Positions 1-13,685 of a DNA stretch of 64,000 nucleotides are shown piece after piece. This DNA is from Triops longicaudatus (taxonomy: Eukaryota; Arthropoda; Branchiopoda; Notostraca; Triopsidae). The stretch spans positions 486,229-550,228 of the forward strand of contig JAGQDJ010000001.1 of the NCBI GenBank assembly GCA_022885665.1, written 5' to 3'. Position 1 is the stretch's first letter. Every line of letters starts with the position of its first letter. A model generated the notes under the pieces. The model saw only the letters and a list, made by a program, of their open reading frames with translations, was not told where the DNA came from and searched no databases. A program made the position numbers and the translations under genes.

Positions 1-3000
1 GCATCACGGACTTTTGCATGCCCAGAAAAACAGTTGATTTATTTGCTTGGGTGAGTGACAGGAGATCGCGGGAACTGACGGGTGGAAAAACGAGAAAAAA
101 AAAGAAGAATAGCGCCAAGAAAGGTGTGACAAATGATGCCCGAGTTTCCGGGTAGAATGTGGCAAGGTGTGAAAGTGAAACGCTAAACGAAGAGACACAG
201 CGAAGGGGGTCGCACCCTTTATTTCCCCCAATCAATAAACAGTTAACTGCTTGGTAGTCCGTCGAGTTCTGAGCTTGAATTGACATATCGTGCTTGTAAT
301 AGTCTCCTACGAGTCTGCTAATTACTTGAGTATTAATTTGACAGATATTCAAGATTTTAAAAAGAGATCTGCGGTCTTGGGAGGGTTGGTATTAAACTCT
401 GCAAATATTAACCTTTTGGGATTCCGGTCGTGAGTGTCATTACAGTAAGGAGTTAAAAGGTGCTGATGAGGTCCGAGATCAAAACTTGGTAATTTAACCG
501 CTTTCTAATCAGGACTCGAGGAGATCGGAGGGGTAAAATTCATCGGTTTCCCGAGCGTTCTCTTGAAATCCCTAGAAATAAGCTCGTGTCCTTTTTCCAC
601 GAGGGAGGGTCTAAACTTTCACAAGTTTTAAGGGAACGCATGCGTGCTTTTCAACCCCCCACCTGACTCACCTGTGCGTGCAGTTTGAAGCTCCTCACGT
701 TTGCACGGGCAAAATTTCCTGTCATTCAGCTCTGCGTAATTCACCAATGCTTGTAATAGGCACTAAGGAGTTAATAAAAGCGAACTTGGCCACTTTTCCC
801 GAGGACGTTTTTGCCATCCGAGCTTCTATGGTAATATACCGGGAAGTGCCATCGCCAGTCCTACACCTCAGAAAGTGATCGAACCTGAGGGAGGGAAATT
901 TGAAAAGAGGGGAATAAAAAAGGCGAAGGAAAGGTGCCTATACCTTATTTCTGCAGCACCAACCCAGTTTTTGCCATAAAACGTCTTTTAAAGAAACCTC
1001 CAAGTTCAAAGAGGCTTTTGCTTAGTTTATAGGAAGAAAAAAGTCTACGGGCTTTACCTTTATTCCTGTATTTCTTTTCCGATGGGGAAGTTAAAGCAAG
1101 GAAACGGTCGCCCCTTTTCTTTCTGCCTATAGTGGGGGAACCGGCGCTTTGAGCTGCGCCGCTAGTCTCTAACTCGTTCCTGTGGTGGCCTGTATAGTAC
1201 ACACCGGTAACCGAAACAAGGCTTGCATGTAGGAAAAGTAGCGTCCAATTCCTTCGAGCTAGTCAGTCGGCGGTGGGCCAGCCAGCTAACCTGGGGTGTT
1301 CTTTTTTACGTAACAAATTTTACGGGGAGTTTTTGAGTTCTGAGTTAATTCACTCATGCTTTCCACTCTAATTTCAGTGTTCATGTATGTTCTCACGCTT
1401 ACACCCTTCTAAATTACTGTTTCGTTGCAAAGTGAAATTGGACAGTGGTTACCAAGACTATACTACTTATTGTATGGATGTTTTGCGTTTCTTCACTAGC
1501 GGCGAGACCCAACGGTGACTCGGACATAGACTGGTGACTGCATTTTCTTGTGATTTTCTTGGAAGCATTTGCTGATCGTGGGAGGCAAGGATGCCTCGCT
1601 TGACAGGCCCTTCGGTGTCCATCATTGTCAGACGCAGCATCGCTGGCTTGCCTACTTTCCAGGTAAGTGCCATTCACCTTGATTTGATTATTTATGCAAC
1701 TGTTCCCGTAGACAGATTTCAGTCTTAGTGCCAAGGGAATGTGCCATTGATAGCTCCTCATAATTTAGATGCCTGACCAACATCACGGATACAGGAAGTC
1801 ATTCAGTGACCTTTGGAGGCATCCCCGAAGATATGAACCCATATTTCCCCAAAAAGTTATAAACTGATAATTGAGGTCTTTCCTGAAAAGCCAGTTGTAG
1901 AGTTCTGTACGCGTTACCTATAGTGAATTCAGCAATGAGAGGAACAAGGTGTAAGTAGTCTGGAATATCCTTATGGAGTATCCTGGTAATTCTTAGTTGA
2001 AAAAAAATACAGGGTAGAAACTCAGGTATCATAATAGTTCGGGCGGATCAACTGAGTCTCCAAACCGTTGTGGTAAGGAAACGTCGGGTGGCGTGTAGCT
2101 AGTTTGTTTTCTGTCCTGTCGTGCCGTTTTGATTAAGCTAATGACTGAGTTTGAGTATGGAACAGCAAGAGGTACGAGGTCATCCAAGAACACGGAGCTC
2201 AATAAGCCTCGCTTTATTATACAATGCACTCTGTGTATGAGTGCACTACCTACAGGACGTAGAGAGCTGTTTAGTGGGAAGGGAGGATTTAGTAGGATCA
2301 TTGTATTAAATACAAGAACAGGGGCATACGTGTGTGATGGTGGGTGAACCGGGGGGCACGCTGGAGAATATCATAGCTCATCATATCCCATAGAGTCAAT
2401 ACGTCGTGTGTCGTGTGGCAATGAGAGGCATGCCGTGAACAAGCCAACCATGAAAATGCTCCGCGCACTGTAGAAAGGTACATACTTCGTATGCGGTACA
2501 CCTGTAAAAAGACATTGAGCAAGGGCTGGGAAGTTATAGGGGAACGAGGAGAAAAGGTAGCCAGTAGCCTAGTGTTAACTAAAAATGGAGGAACGTTATT
2601 TCTAGAAGCAATTGCTCTAGTACCAGACAATTTTACGTCGAACACCGGGGAGCTTTAAAGATGGGTACGTACAAAAATAAGAAAGAGAAAACTATTTCCG
2701 GAAAAGGTGGGATGTAAAAAAAAGTAGAAAGGTAAAAGGAACAAGAAAGGAAAAGTGGAGAGAGAAATGACAAGGGTTTGTCATATCCAGGTATGGCGCG
2801 TGTACTTGTTGTATACGTATTCAGGGGCAGTTCCTGAGTGGCGTGCGCCCGGTACTGACTGTTGTTGGTTACCTTTAGTCTTATCGACAAAACGGCGACG
2901 CGCCCTTGACTGGCATGGAACTCTTTGAGTATTTATTACCGATCCAACACAGGGAAACCCGTATGGCTTTTTAGGGTTCTTACGAGGACTCGGCGAATAC

Positions 3001-6000
3001 TGCCCTACACTAACTCCCCTTGCGTTGATTGGGGTTCAGCAATGAGAAGTGCTTGACATAAAAAAATTACTTCATTCCAGTAGTGTAAACTTAAACCGTA
3101 ACGAAAGTCCAAGAGTTTCGCCATGTTAACGCCACTTTAGAGTAAAGCTGGGATGTTGTAGGAGATCATTTTCCACTGACACGTGGGAATGCTAAGCTTT
3201 CATATTGAACATGTGTCAAATTTCATTGGAAGGCGCCCGGGACCGACAGCCAAGTAATAATTGTGCCATTATCGTAGGAACTAGAGCAGGACTGACAACC
3301 CCGAGTGGACGGTCCTTAGAGGGTTTGACGAAGGAAGGGAGGGCTTGTTTGTCATAACTGAAAGCGAAGGAGGAGGAAGGCTAAAAACTTTTAGGGACTT
3401 TCGTGGGGGAAGCAGGTGAGGGAGTAGACATTAAAGCTCCAGGTTTTCTAATTAGGGACCTTTGGCAACGGAGGAGAAATGACGACTACTGGAGCTCATT
3501 TTCCAAAATCTAAGGCGTGTTTTCTCCTGGGGTAAGTAATCGACAGACACAACAAACAAAAGATAACAAAACCGTACCATGTCGATCGTAAAAACGCAGC
3601 CCACGCGTAACTGTTCTTCCCTTGTCGAAAAGAGGTCCAGAATCAGAAAATCATTCCCTTTTGGGCCAAGTAGTGATTTTACTTTTTTTTCTCTCTTTGC
3701 TTCTCTTAACAATAAAAATGTCACAGGTCTTATTTGGCAAACTAGCAGTCAATCTCTAGTCAAGCATGGTGAAAGAATACAAAGCGTTATCCTCACAAAG
3801 TAAAAAAAAGACAAGAAAAAGGACTGCAATGCAAGTCATTAGGCTGCCAAGCACGGCCCAAAAGATGGAGGGAAATGATAGAAAGGCCGTCATCAACATC
3901 ATATTATTCGAACGTCCGCGTGTGAGTGCTGGGCCTGTCGCACAATTTTCCTTTTTGGTATTCTTTTTTTTTAACCCCGAGTTCCCCCGTTATGACCAAA
4001 CGAAACACTGTCTGGAGCGTCTCGGGGGAGATGTGGCCTTCGTTCTGGGTGAAGAAGGAAAGCTAGTGGGGGCATAAGAAGTGGAAAAGCCATGGATAGT
4101 CGCACGCTGCTTCTGTCCGTCACTATTTCTCCGCGTTCTGTCTCTCTGGTCGTGTTAAGTCTTTTTGCAAGTGTTCCTTTTTGTCGAATTGCTGTACATG
4201 TGGGAATTTTTTTTTTGTGTGTGTCAGGGTGGAGGGGTGACATGGCTTCCTAGGAGTCGAAGAGCAAAAATTGCGAAAGGAAAGGTAGCCTGTGTCCAAG
4301 CATTCTAAACACTGCTGGTAGTCTGTCAGCAAGAAGTTAACGGGACCCAGAGAAGCGTGAAGCAGTATACGTGAAGCTTTTTAATGTTCGACTTACGTTA
4401 TAGGAGATTTGGTAGAAGAGGTTCACTGAGTGTTGCTACTAATAAGCGTTATTACTCGGCCTGCCAGCTTGGACGTGCAATCTAGCTGATGCCCCATTTG
4501 CTGTCACGCCGATTAGAGGAAAACCTGTTAAGGACGCAGTGGTCAAGGTGTTGGCCCTACGTGTAAAAAAGCCTTACATCTCCACACAGAAAGCGTACTT
4601 TTATGCTAATGTGGCAGATTGTACACCACGACTCGGCCATTAGCAAGCTTTTAAAGGGCTTGGTCCTTAGAAACGTAGAAATGCCTGTACGCAACGGGCG
4701 GAGGCTTGCGGTCCGAGTGGTTTGCCGGTGGTTAGAGAGATCTGTTGAGATAGAAAGACGATGTTTGTCCCCGGGAAACATGCCACTGAAAGCCGATTAG
4801 CATACATGACAGATAGTGTTTGGCGGCGCAAACGAACAGTCTAAATGGAGAGTTGGGTTTCACTTTTTGTCCGTTTAACAAGTTGAGCTGGGGCAAATCT
4901 TCCTCGCTATTCATCTGGGTTCATGTTACAACCAACCTTGCAGTTTGCCTTCACGTTCGGTATTTATGTCGGAGATAAATCTGGGAAACCCAGACTGCTG
5001 TTCGAGGAGGTATAGAACGCACAAAAGAGCTCCAGCAAGGATTGCAACACAACACAGGCTGAGTATTAATGACCCAAGTAGCAACGGGGTCGTGGCTCTC
5101 GACCAGAGTATTGGAAAGCATAAGAGGGCGAAGTAAGTTCTCCTCAGTCTCTCTTCTTGGCTTGTTGACTTGGGCTAGGATAATACCAAGTTATCAAGCA
5201 CATCGCTTGGCATCGTGGACGGTGACAGTGACGACGTATATCTGTCTGTCTCTCGGTCTTTCTCTCCTTGTTCTCGTGGTCTTGAGAAGCTCCTCGACGA
5301 GCGGGTAAGAGCATCTGGGACGAGTCGAGACTATTACACTGTGTGGATTTTGCGATGTTGTACTTGTATATGGGGGGAGTCCAAGTTGTTGAACACGAAG
5401 TCGCACTTTGGCACGATGGTTCTTGGACCTATCACGAAAGCTCTTGGCCCCGATTCTTCTCTTCCTTCTCCCTTTTCTCTGGACTCGTTGGTAAAAAATT
5501 TAAAGCGAGTTCTCGTCGTGGGATGGGATTAACCTTCCCCCTGAAAATGAAAAGGAAACAAAGAAACGTTAGAGGGTGGAAAGGAAAGACACCCAAGATT
5601 TACTAGTCAACGGCCAAATTCAGAAGTCTGCTACACCTACTACCAGTATTACTAGGAGGACATTGCTGCCGGATGCGAAGAGGGGATTTTCGCTCGGTGG
5701 CTCAGGTGCGTTATACCTGCTGGAGATATATTCGTCCCCCATCAGAGGCAGAAATACGGTCGACGTCGATACATTAACGCGCCTTCTGGCCGTAATTGTA
5801 CCTTTTTTCCCTTTCCGGTGCCCTATTTTTTCGTGCTTAAGCTTTCTGTCTCTGGTTGCTTGCTTGCCTCGCTCTATGCCGCAACTCATCACACCTGGGG
5901 GTGTGTTAATCTAAGACTAATAATAAGCTGGATCATCTGTCGTCTTTTCGGCAATGGAAAATCGACAAATTTGACAATACAGCCAGGGGCGTGGTCGTTA

Positions 6001-9000
6001 TCAAGGTAGATGGTGTGGGGGATGTGCGAGCGAGCTTGTATTATTGTCGACTGTTACCTAGACATATAAATACTGCTGAGATGATAGAACGTTTTTTGTT
6101 GGCTGATGGCACGCTCATGCTGCCGTGATAGTACCTGGAGAAAAGGGACCGGGGATGGGGTGGTTACGCAAAAGAAAAATGAATGAGAAAACTAAGGGGG
6201 GGAGGAAGGAATGGGAAGTTGAATGGGAGGTAAAGACAAAAGGTGCATGCAACGAGGGAGAGAAAACCTTCAGAAACAACAGCAAGCAGGTGGTAAATAA
6301 GGTTTTGGCGTGCCGACGTGTGTAGAGTTCACTTTTTCACCCGCTGCCACCTCCGCGGGGCCAACAATGGCGTTCTCCGGTGAGCAACGTAGCTTACAAT
6401 AGGAAGCAATTTGGTAACGAAACGCAACCCAAGACCGTTTTGTTCCAATACCTAATGTATTCGTTCTTTTTTGTTTACCGCTTAGAGTCTCTCGTGATGT
6501 TCTCTATGGACAACTCTTTGATTTTACGCACTGCAACCGTAAGAAGTGGAATTAAAGCTGATACAAATTGAAAAACCTCGAAGATCTGAAGGAACTTGTT
6601 AATCTATTGCCTGGTAGGCTGTTATCTGTTTGGTACGTGAAAAACAGGAAAGCTCTAAGAAGCCAAACTGTACAGATCGCAGCTGGAATCCAAAGAAATG
6701 GCACCAGTCAAAGGGAAGATATATATGTGCCGAACGAAAGGGGTGGGTCTCAGAGGATCTTATCGTTCTATGGCAGGAAGCAGTAATGTAATTAGGTTGT
6801 CGCTATATAAGTTGCTTCCTGCTGTGTTAGTACACGATTTTCCGAAAGAAATCCGTTGGATAAAAAAATGTGACTTGGGGTTCATCTCCTGAGTCGTTCG
6901 CTGTTCACCGGATCCTTTCGATACATCATCCTAGTAATTTCTCTCATTTCTCTCCTGCGTTTGTGAAAGCCAAAAATGTGAAAGGATTTCTCTTACGAAA
7001 CAGCTTCTTTCTGAGGGCGGTGTACGTTGACGGCAGAGAGTCACGTTAGTTTTCTGACGATTTTTGCAGATTAAAACGGCTGGACAGAGAGGTAAACGAT
7101 TGTCGTATTTGGGAACTCACCTGTTGTTTAATTGCTGAAGGTTCGAGGGATCAATAAGTGTGCTAGCCTTCTCTTCACTCACCCTCGTGTTCTTCTAGCC
7201 AATATCGATAGAGACCCTCTTTAATTCCGTACGCAGTAAACGGATAGTTTGCTTTTATTTGCCAAGGGTAGATGAAAACAAAGTTCAAAATTTGTCATTT
7301 TTTCAAAGCATTACCTTATTTTCAAAGCATTACTTTATTTTCTATGCCTTCCTGAAAAGTGTACATGTTTTTTTTTTGTCATGGAAGTAATTTTATGCCT
7401 GTCGAAGCTACCCTAAAAATTGGGACCGGTATTTCTGCGACGAAAATAAGAAGAAAAATGTAGGAGCAGAGAAAAGTTTCTTCTCCCTCGAGTTCCGGCG
7501 GAAGCTACCCCCATCGACGGAAATTTTCCAACGAAGAGGCTGGCCTCCCCATCAAAAAGGCTTCTTTATAGAGCAACTTGGGAGGTTTTCGACGAAATTT
7601 TGCTGTTATTTTATTTCCTCTTCCTCCCTAGTACTTTTGCTTAGCGAATTTCTACCATGGAGTAAAGATAGAAAGAGCAGCAGAACAGAGAGAAAAAAGT
7701 ACGCGTTAGTATTCGGCGTGGAATGTCCCAGATTATTGTGAGTATTTGACCCAAGTTACGGGCACGTCAACGCGATTATGTAGCTCATAAAGAGGAAGAT
7801 TTGTTCTCCTTTTTTGCTTTGCTGGTCCTTCCGGCTTATACTGCTCTACCCTGAAGCAAGATTGCTGTGCTTTTCATCCCAGAGTCGAGTCGTCCTTCTT
7901 ACCTTGTCAAGTTGGCCCTTGTGCCTTGTCTTTTGCTTAATGGTTATAACCTGCAAGGGATCGTATAGTTCCCGTCGATTGTCGATGCAACGTGTCAAGG
8001 ATCCTTTCTTTTTTTTCTCCACCCTTTTCCACCACAACTTATTTGAGAGCCTGCATCTATGCAGAGATAGTAATAGACTAGCAGAATAACAGATTTTTTT
8101 TAAAAAGAAAAATCCTTACCAGAAGAAAAATATAGCGTGTCACTCACATGAGTTAGCGCCTGAGTAGCAGCGTTGCCGAGGAGGCTAACGTTCGAAAACT
8201 CCTTAGAAAAATAAAAAAAAGAAAACAACATGAAAAATTGTGTGATGTGTTGTATTTCTTAAGAAAGAAAAAGCGCCGTGGAAAAAAAAACAAGGGCTGA
8301 AAAGAAAGAGTTTGAAGGCAAAGAGCTGAGCAAGAGTAAAGTGGTCTGGCTCATAAATTTGTGGACTGGAAAATCCAGGAAGTGCATCTCTGCCTTCGGC
8401 CCAAAGCGTCAGCCCATCACTGCAACTTTTAGTATCGTTTTGCTACTTAACAGCGAGGAGGAAGGGGAAGAGGCGGGATTTCAAGCAGGACGGGAGCACA
8501 AGGGCGATTCCGGGGAATATGCTGGCGGAGTTTTGAATGGGGAGAACACCCATGGAGTTTCCATTTAGTGTGCAAGACGTATTTAAACCCTAAGCTAATT
8601 GTTATAATGGCGTACTCGAGGGGAGACTCCGGGATGAGAATCATTGGGAAGAACTCAAATTCCCCTGGCATTTCCAATTGCTTTAGCCCTCCCCAACAAG
8701 CTGGGGATTATGAACTTTACTCCCTTTCGGAAGTTGTTAGTCTTTTTGAAAGAAGCAGTTGGTATGTAAAGGTAGACTCGAAGTCACCTACTAAGCGGTG
8801 TTATACCTGCAGTAAAGTTTGAAAATGTTCAAAAGCTGTTGAAACAGACTTGTAAGCAAAGTTGGAACCAAGCACGGTTTACTACCTTGTAGGCGATTTG
8901 GCTACTTTACTGGAGGGGGTTGATTGTATCTCGCACGACCAACTATGCTGACGGGCAGGAATAAGCAGAGACATCACAGCCGCTAAACAAGAGAATGGGA

Positions 9001-10042
9001 ATGGAGCAAGTTGGAAGTTTGATCCTTTTAGCTGATCAGACTGGAAGTAGCATACACGATGGGCGAATGTAAGATGTTCGCGTTGCTTTTTGCACTTGTA
9101 TGTGTGGTAGTCGAAGAATAAGAAAGTGTTGTTTCACAAACAAGTTGTTTTATGGCTTAAAACAGCTCTATGAGCCTAGTAATGTTACAGCAATGGGACA
9201 CGTTGGAATGGCAAGTGCCCTTTCTATAGACTCGTAACACTTGTGTACGCCTTATTTAGCAAGTGATAGTAATCTAACGAGGAAGTCAGAGCAAGATGTA
9301 AGTAAACGAATGTCCGTATTAACAAGTAGCTAAAATATAAACTAGGGTCCTAAATGGGTGCAATCTACGAAATAAAACTGAAAACTAGCAGGAAGGGAAA
9401 GAACCATAAATACACTACCGTTCGTTGGCTGGGCCGTTTGTAAGATTACTGCCGCTCTTTACTCGCGCTGTGCGTTAAAACATAACTCAACATAATAAAA
9501 ATGGAAAGTTTGTTAAGTGATTCTGAGAGCGAATTGTGACTTTAGAAAGCCCTTCGCCTTGAAACTGTAGAGCCCTTTTACTTGTGTGGACTCTGAATAC
9601 TTCGTTTCGGTATGCACTTTCTTTATTGCACGTAGTTTTGAAGTTCACCAACGGGTGACGTAACGTACTTTTCTATATAATTTCTAGTTGGATCGACCTG
9701 CGTGTAGCTGGATGCCCGCGTTGTAGTTCGCCCATACCTTAATTGTCACTCCCTATTGAGCACACATACGTTACACTGTCATTCCCAAACCGTACATTGT
9801 TAAAACGGGTACTAGAATCGGTATTTACAAAATTTCAGAAATTGGTATTTAAAAATTCCACAATTAGCATTTTCAAAATTGGTAAACTATCCCAAAAGAT
9901 GGTTTGCTTCTCTCAGCAATAGGGCAACCAGTTCTCATAACTGGTAGCATAAGCACAAAGGCGACGATCTCACTTTTATTATCAGTACCTTTCCCAAAAA
10001 TAACGTAGACTTTCGCAAGAATGGGTAGTTCCTATTGCTAAG

Positions 10043-10986
10043 AACTGGTATTTACATGTAATGCCAATAGCATGTACGTGTTCCGTCAAGGGGAGACAAA
10101 GAAGGCTGGGGGACGACAGTGTTTCGTTGTTACTAGTAGGGCAAGTTATAAGGACTGCTCAGCTTATTGCAGCTAATAAATTAAAATACTGCGTGTGTAA
10201 ATTGTCCATAAACTAACCTATGTGTGCAAATGGTCGTGTGATTGTTTGTTAAAACTAAAGAAGAAGCTGATGCTTTACGGATACTTTGTTGACAACATGA
10301 CGTGTGCCAAAGGCTTTGAACTTACCATAATCTTTCGTCAAGAAAGATGACTTGACATGGAAGGTTACGCTTTGAAGAAAACAGGATCCATAAAAATTAA
10401 ATCTTGTGCCATTTGAATAGTGAAAGAAAAACTCGAAGTGAATTGTGTTAAATGTTGATTTTTGCATATATGTGTGTATTTTGTGCTTTTATTTTCCTGT
10501 TGTGTTCAGTTTACAGTACGTGGACGACATGTATGACAGTGACTTAAGAACTTTGTACGATGCGTTTGTACGTATTGTGACTTCAAATAACTTGACGTTT
10601 GTTTTTAACTCACGTTCTGGACTCCTTTCACTTCGAATGATTGAATTGTCTTTTCTTACATGTTACCTAGTGCATTGATTGTATTTCGCATTGCATTATA
10701 TTTTGACTTGCGTACAATTTCAGTGTTATTGTATTTTACCTTGAAGTTGACCAGGTTATGAATACAAATGTAACAAAGTAATATTCTGCTTCAAAGATAT
10801 AGGAAGTATACTTTTAGGAGAAATATTTTTTTAAGATACTTGTATTTCGAAATTAGCTATTTAACTATACTTACGTTTCGTAATTTAGTCTTCTTAAAGG
10901 AAGAATTGTAAATACTAGTTAATGGTGCTGCTAGCCTGAATTCTGGATTAAATGCTACCGATTTGGAGATTTCGTAAATACCAGTT
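10043..10986. repeat. Widely spaced inverted repeat pair (13-bp arms)
   Basis: The 13-mer AACTGGTATTTAC at 10043-10055 is exactly reversed and complemented at 10974-10986. Related copies of the core GGTATTTA occur at 9820-9828 and 9844-9851. The DNA between the arms is very AT-rich and encodes nothing recognisable. This could be an old DNA transposon or simply an AT-rich degenerate repeat; no target-site duplication was found. Confidence 0.3.
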
Positions 10987-12255
10987 TCTGAGGGTTGCGT
11001 ATACCGTTTTTAGCATGGAAGCCCACAGAATTGTTTTCTTGTATGTAAAAAAAACCGGCTCTGGCTCCTCCCACCCAACTCGAAAATAAAAGATTGAGAC
11101 TTCTCTTACACTGTACCCCAAACGTGGATAGCCTAATATCGTCTTTATTGGAATAACTTAGAAAACATCTTTCAAGTTCAGCGCTGGTTTTTGTGAAGAT
11201 TCAACTTTATTCATTATAATGCCCTACAGAGTACGAGTTGTGTGCGTAAAGTGACGTTAAATAAAAGAAATTCAGATAAATAAAACGTTGAGAAATGAAC
11301 CGGAAACCTTTCTCCAGACATGCAAGAAACGAAAGTGTAGTCACGGTTGACTTCCTAAAATTTCGGCAATAGTGAATATATTTTTACTTCTCTGGCTTGG
11401 TTACTTTTCCCTCCAAAGTAGGAAACTTACGCCAGGAAAAGAAACTATAACTGAATAACAAATATCTTTTTTTCTAACTTTGATAGAAATGGTATGTTAT
11501 TTGAAATATTTATGGTTTCTCCCTCATTTGCTATTCGATTTCGAATATATCTCCTTTCAACATAAGTTTGAGACGATGGGCAATTTTTTGCAAATTTTCC
11601 TTTCCCTCTTGCTGTTCCAGTGAAAAGAAAGGCACTGGATCACAGACGCAGTGTTACATGTGAGTGCTTATGCCTGTTTTCTGTTTTTGGGAAAAGTCTC
11701 CATGGGCGCAGCACACTGGTCTATATAAACACGGCAGCCTTTAGTTACCTGTGAAAAATCAATAATGCTCTTGTTCCATTTCCTGCATTTGCTACCCGCG
11801 AAACCTCACATCAACTTTTTTCCCGCTCTTTTCCACATAGACTTGGTAAAGGCGGCCTTGTAGCAGGGACTCTGCCGAAGACTTGATTCACTTATGCAAA
11901 TGCCAAAGTCCCCTCTTTCTTAGCTTCTGTCTTTTTTTTTCTTCCTCGCGCGTACTAGTTTGGAAATAAAAACGACAAGCGAGAATTTTCGCTGTACATC
12001 ATGGAGTCATGTCGCGTCTCCAGTGGGAGGCTTCACCGAACGTCGTTTCTCTCCGTGTTTCTTTTTTCTTATGTTTTTGAAAATAACTTCCAGTCAATGA
12101 ATATAAAAAGATTTCCAAGTGGATAGTCGCCCTCTCATTTTTTACGACGCTCATAATTTGCCTGTTTATGAAGCAAGAGGCTGGCAAACGACCCTCGCCG
12201 TTTGCTAAGTGTAACGAGGCTCTCGGTTTCGATTTATGATGGAGCGTAGAAAAAA

Positions 12256-12293
12256 GGGGGGAGGGGGTGGTAGTGGGATAGGAAGGGGCAGGG
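12256..12293 (+). repeat. G-rich tract with quadruplex potential
   Basis: Five runs of three to six G are separated by spacers of one to seven bases, which satisfies the usual intramolecular G-quadruplex pattern on the + strand. It lies in apparently non-coding DNA about 1.4 kb upstream of the chaoptin start. Confidence 0.45.
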
Positions 12294-13685
12294 TGGTCAG
12301 ACTGTTCTTTTCAACACCGCCGCAGATATATACACCTTTTTGGCGGAATCGTGCATAAAGCTTTTCCCATCTTTGTTCTCCGTTAGGTTTCATGGGAGTC
12401 GTATTTATTCCTTTGACAAGTGTGCGAGACTCACGAGGATGATATTAGCTATCAAAAGAGAAGAAATGGGAGAAAAAGGAAAACACCGCTTCCACCCCCT
12501 CCAAGCAAAAAAAGTAGTCCCTTTAAAGTGTTATGCAAATGGGGAGATGATGATCCTGTTCATCATTAGCCCTGGGACTCCTGGCGCCAATGCGGAACTA
12601 GAAAAGGTGGTAATGATGATGCTCAAAAGCGGCCTCCTTTGCATTTGGCAATCCCCAAGCAATTCCGAGTCGCAGAATGAGAGAAGACGGTTTCAAAGAA
12701 AGGGTGCAAGACGGAAGTCGAGATTCAATGGAGAAAAGAAATGGGAAAAAAATTAAACAATCGCTCCCCAAAAAAGGTCAACTGTATCTTAGTCAAGAGG
12801 AAAGAAAAGTTAGGAATAGCGTTTGTTTCTGTTTGCGTAAGATAAGGCTATGAAAAATATTAGCTTTAGTATTTATTTGTTCCGAGGTTGAGAAAGTTGG
12901 TTCTGGATGCTGTGCACACATTTTATGGCGGCGCTATACAAGAAACTTTACATTCTGACAAGTTGGACGGGTCAGAGGTTGTTTCAGGATGCCGCGGTTG
13001 ACTGCTTTATCGGAATGGCAACATTAAAACCAGCCCAGGTGCTTCAGAATGGGAGCCTGGAGGTTTTGTCTTGCAAGCGCTTTTCTCTCCTTGTCTAACA
13101 CAGAAAAGGAGCGAAGAAAATCTTGGCACAAATTGAACAGCCAGGGGAGAAACAAGAAAGAACGACTCAAGAAGCTGACAGCCCTGATACACTGGAAGAT
13201 GCTGCGGGTAGGTAAAGTAGAGGCAGTAGATCTTTTAAGTGCAGGCGAAAAGGAGCCGATTTTAGCCAGCAGTAGAATTTGAAGTTGGGGTTGGAGAACT
13301 TATTCCAGCTAATTAAGTCTACGGGGCCAAGACAGCTTGGCAGCTCTAAATATAGCTCGCATAGGAATATGTTGCGAGGTTTGTGCAGGTGCAAGACTTT
13401 CGGAACAATGACAGCCAGATTGTGTCATTTGAGTCCAGGATTTCACGTTCGCCGTAGTCCGCCTTTTTTCACTCTCATGTCGACGCAAGAAGGCATCACT
13501 GTAAGCTGTTTCTTCGTTATCGCTGCAGGACACCTTGCTCTTTCGATCTTTTTCTCTATAGCTATCTGTACCAAAGGCACAGGTTTCGCGTGTCACCCAC
13601 AGGATCACCTTCACCTCGTGAAAAGGGAAGAATCCTGAGCTAATAGCTAATGGTGACTTTGTCTGGGATATTTTGACAGGTGGCC

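Larger units (their letters stand above)
1..13685. other. Region without a recognised gene, upstream of chaoptin
   Basis: I read all frames and found no stretch with convincing protein character, paired splice sites or a known motif. Open frames here are short (at most 138 codons) and of biased, low-complexity composition. The DNA is moderately AT-rich with frequent purine or pyrimidine runs. It holds a G-rich tract near 12256-12293 and degenerate repeats with an inverted pair between about 9.8 and 11.0 kb, listed separately. The right end must contain the chaoptin promoter and possibly a 5'UTR exon, because an acceptor-like sequence lies at 13671-13679 just before the chaoptin ATG, but I could not place the start site. 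Confidence 0.6.

Noticed and set aside
1590..1663. Short + strand frame ending in a perfect CAG/GTAAGT donor
   Set aside because: The 24-codon frame has an upstream in-frame stop and no following exon. A nine-base donor match is expected about once in two windows of this size by chance.
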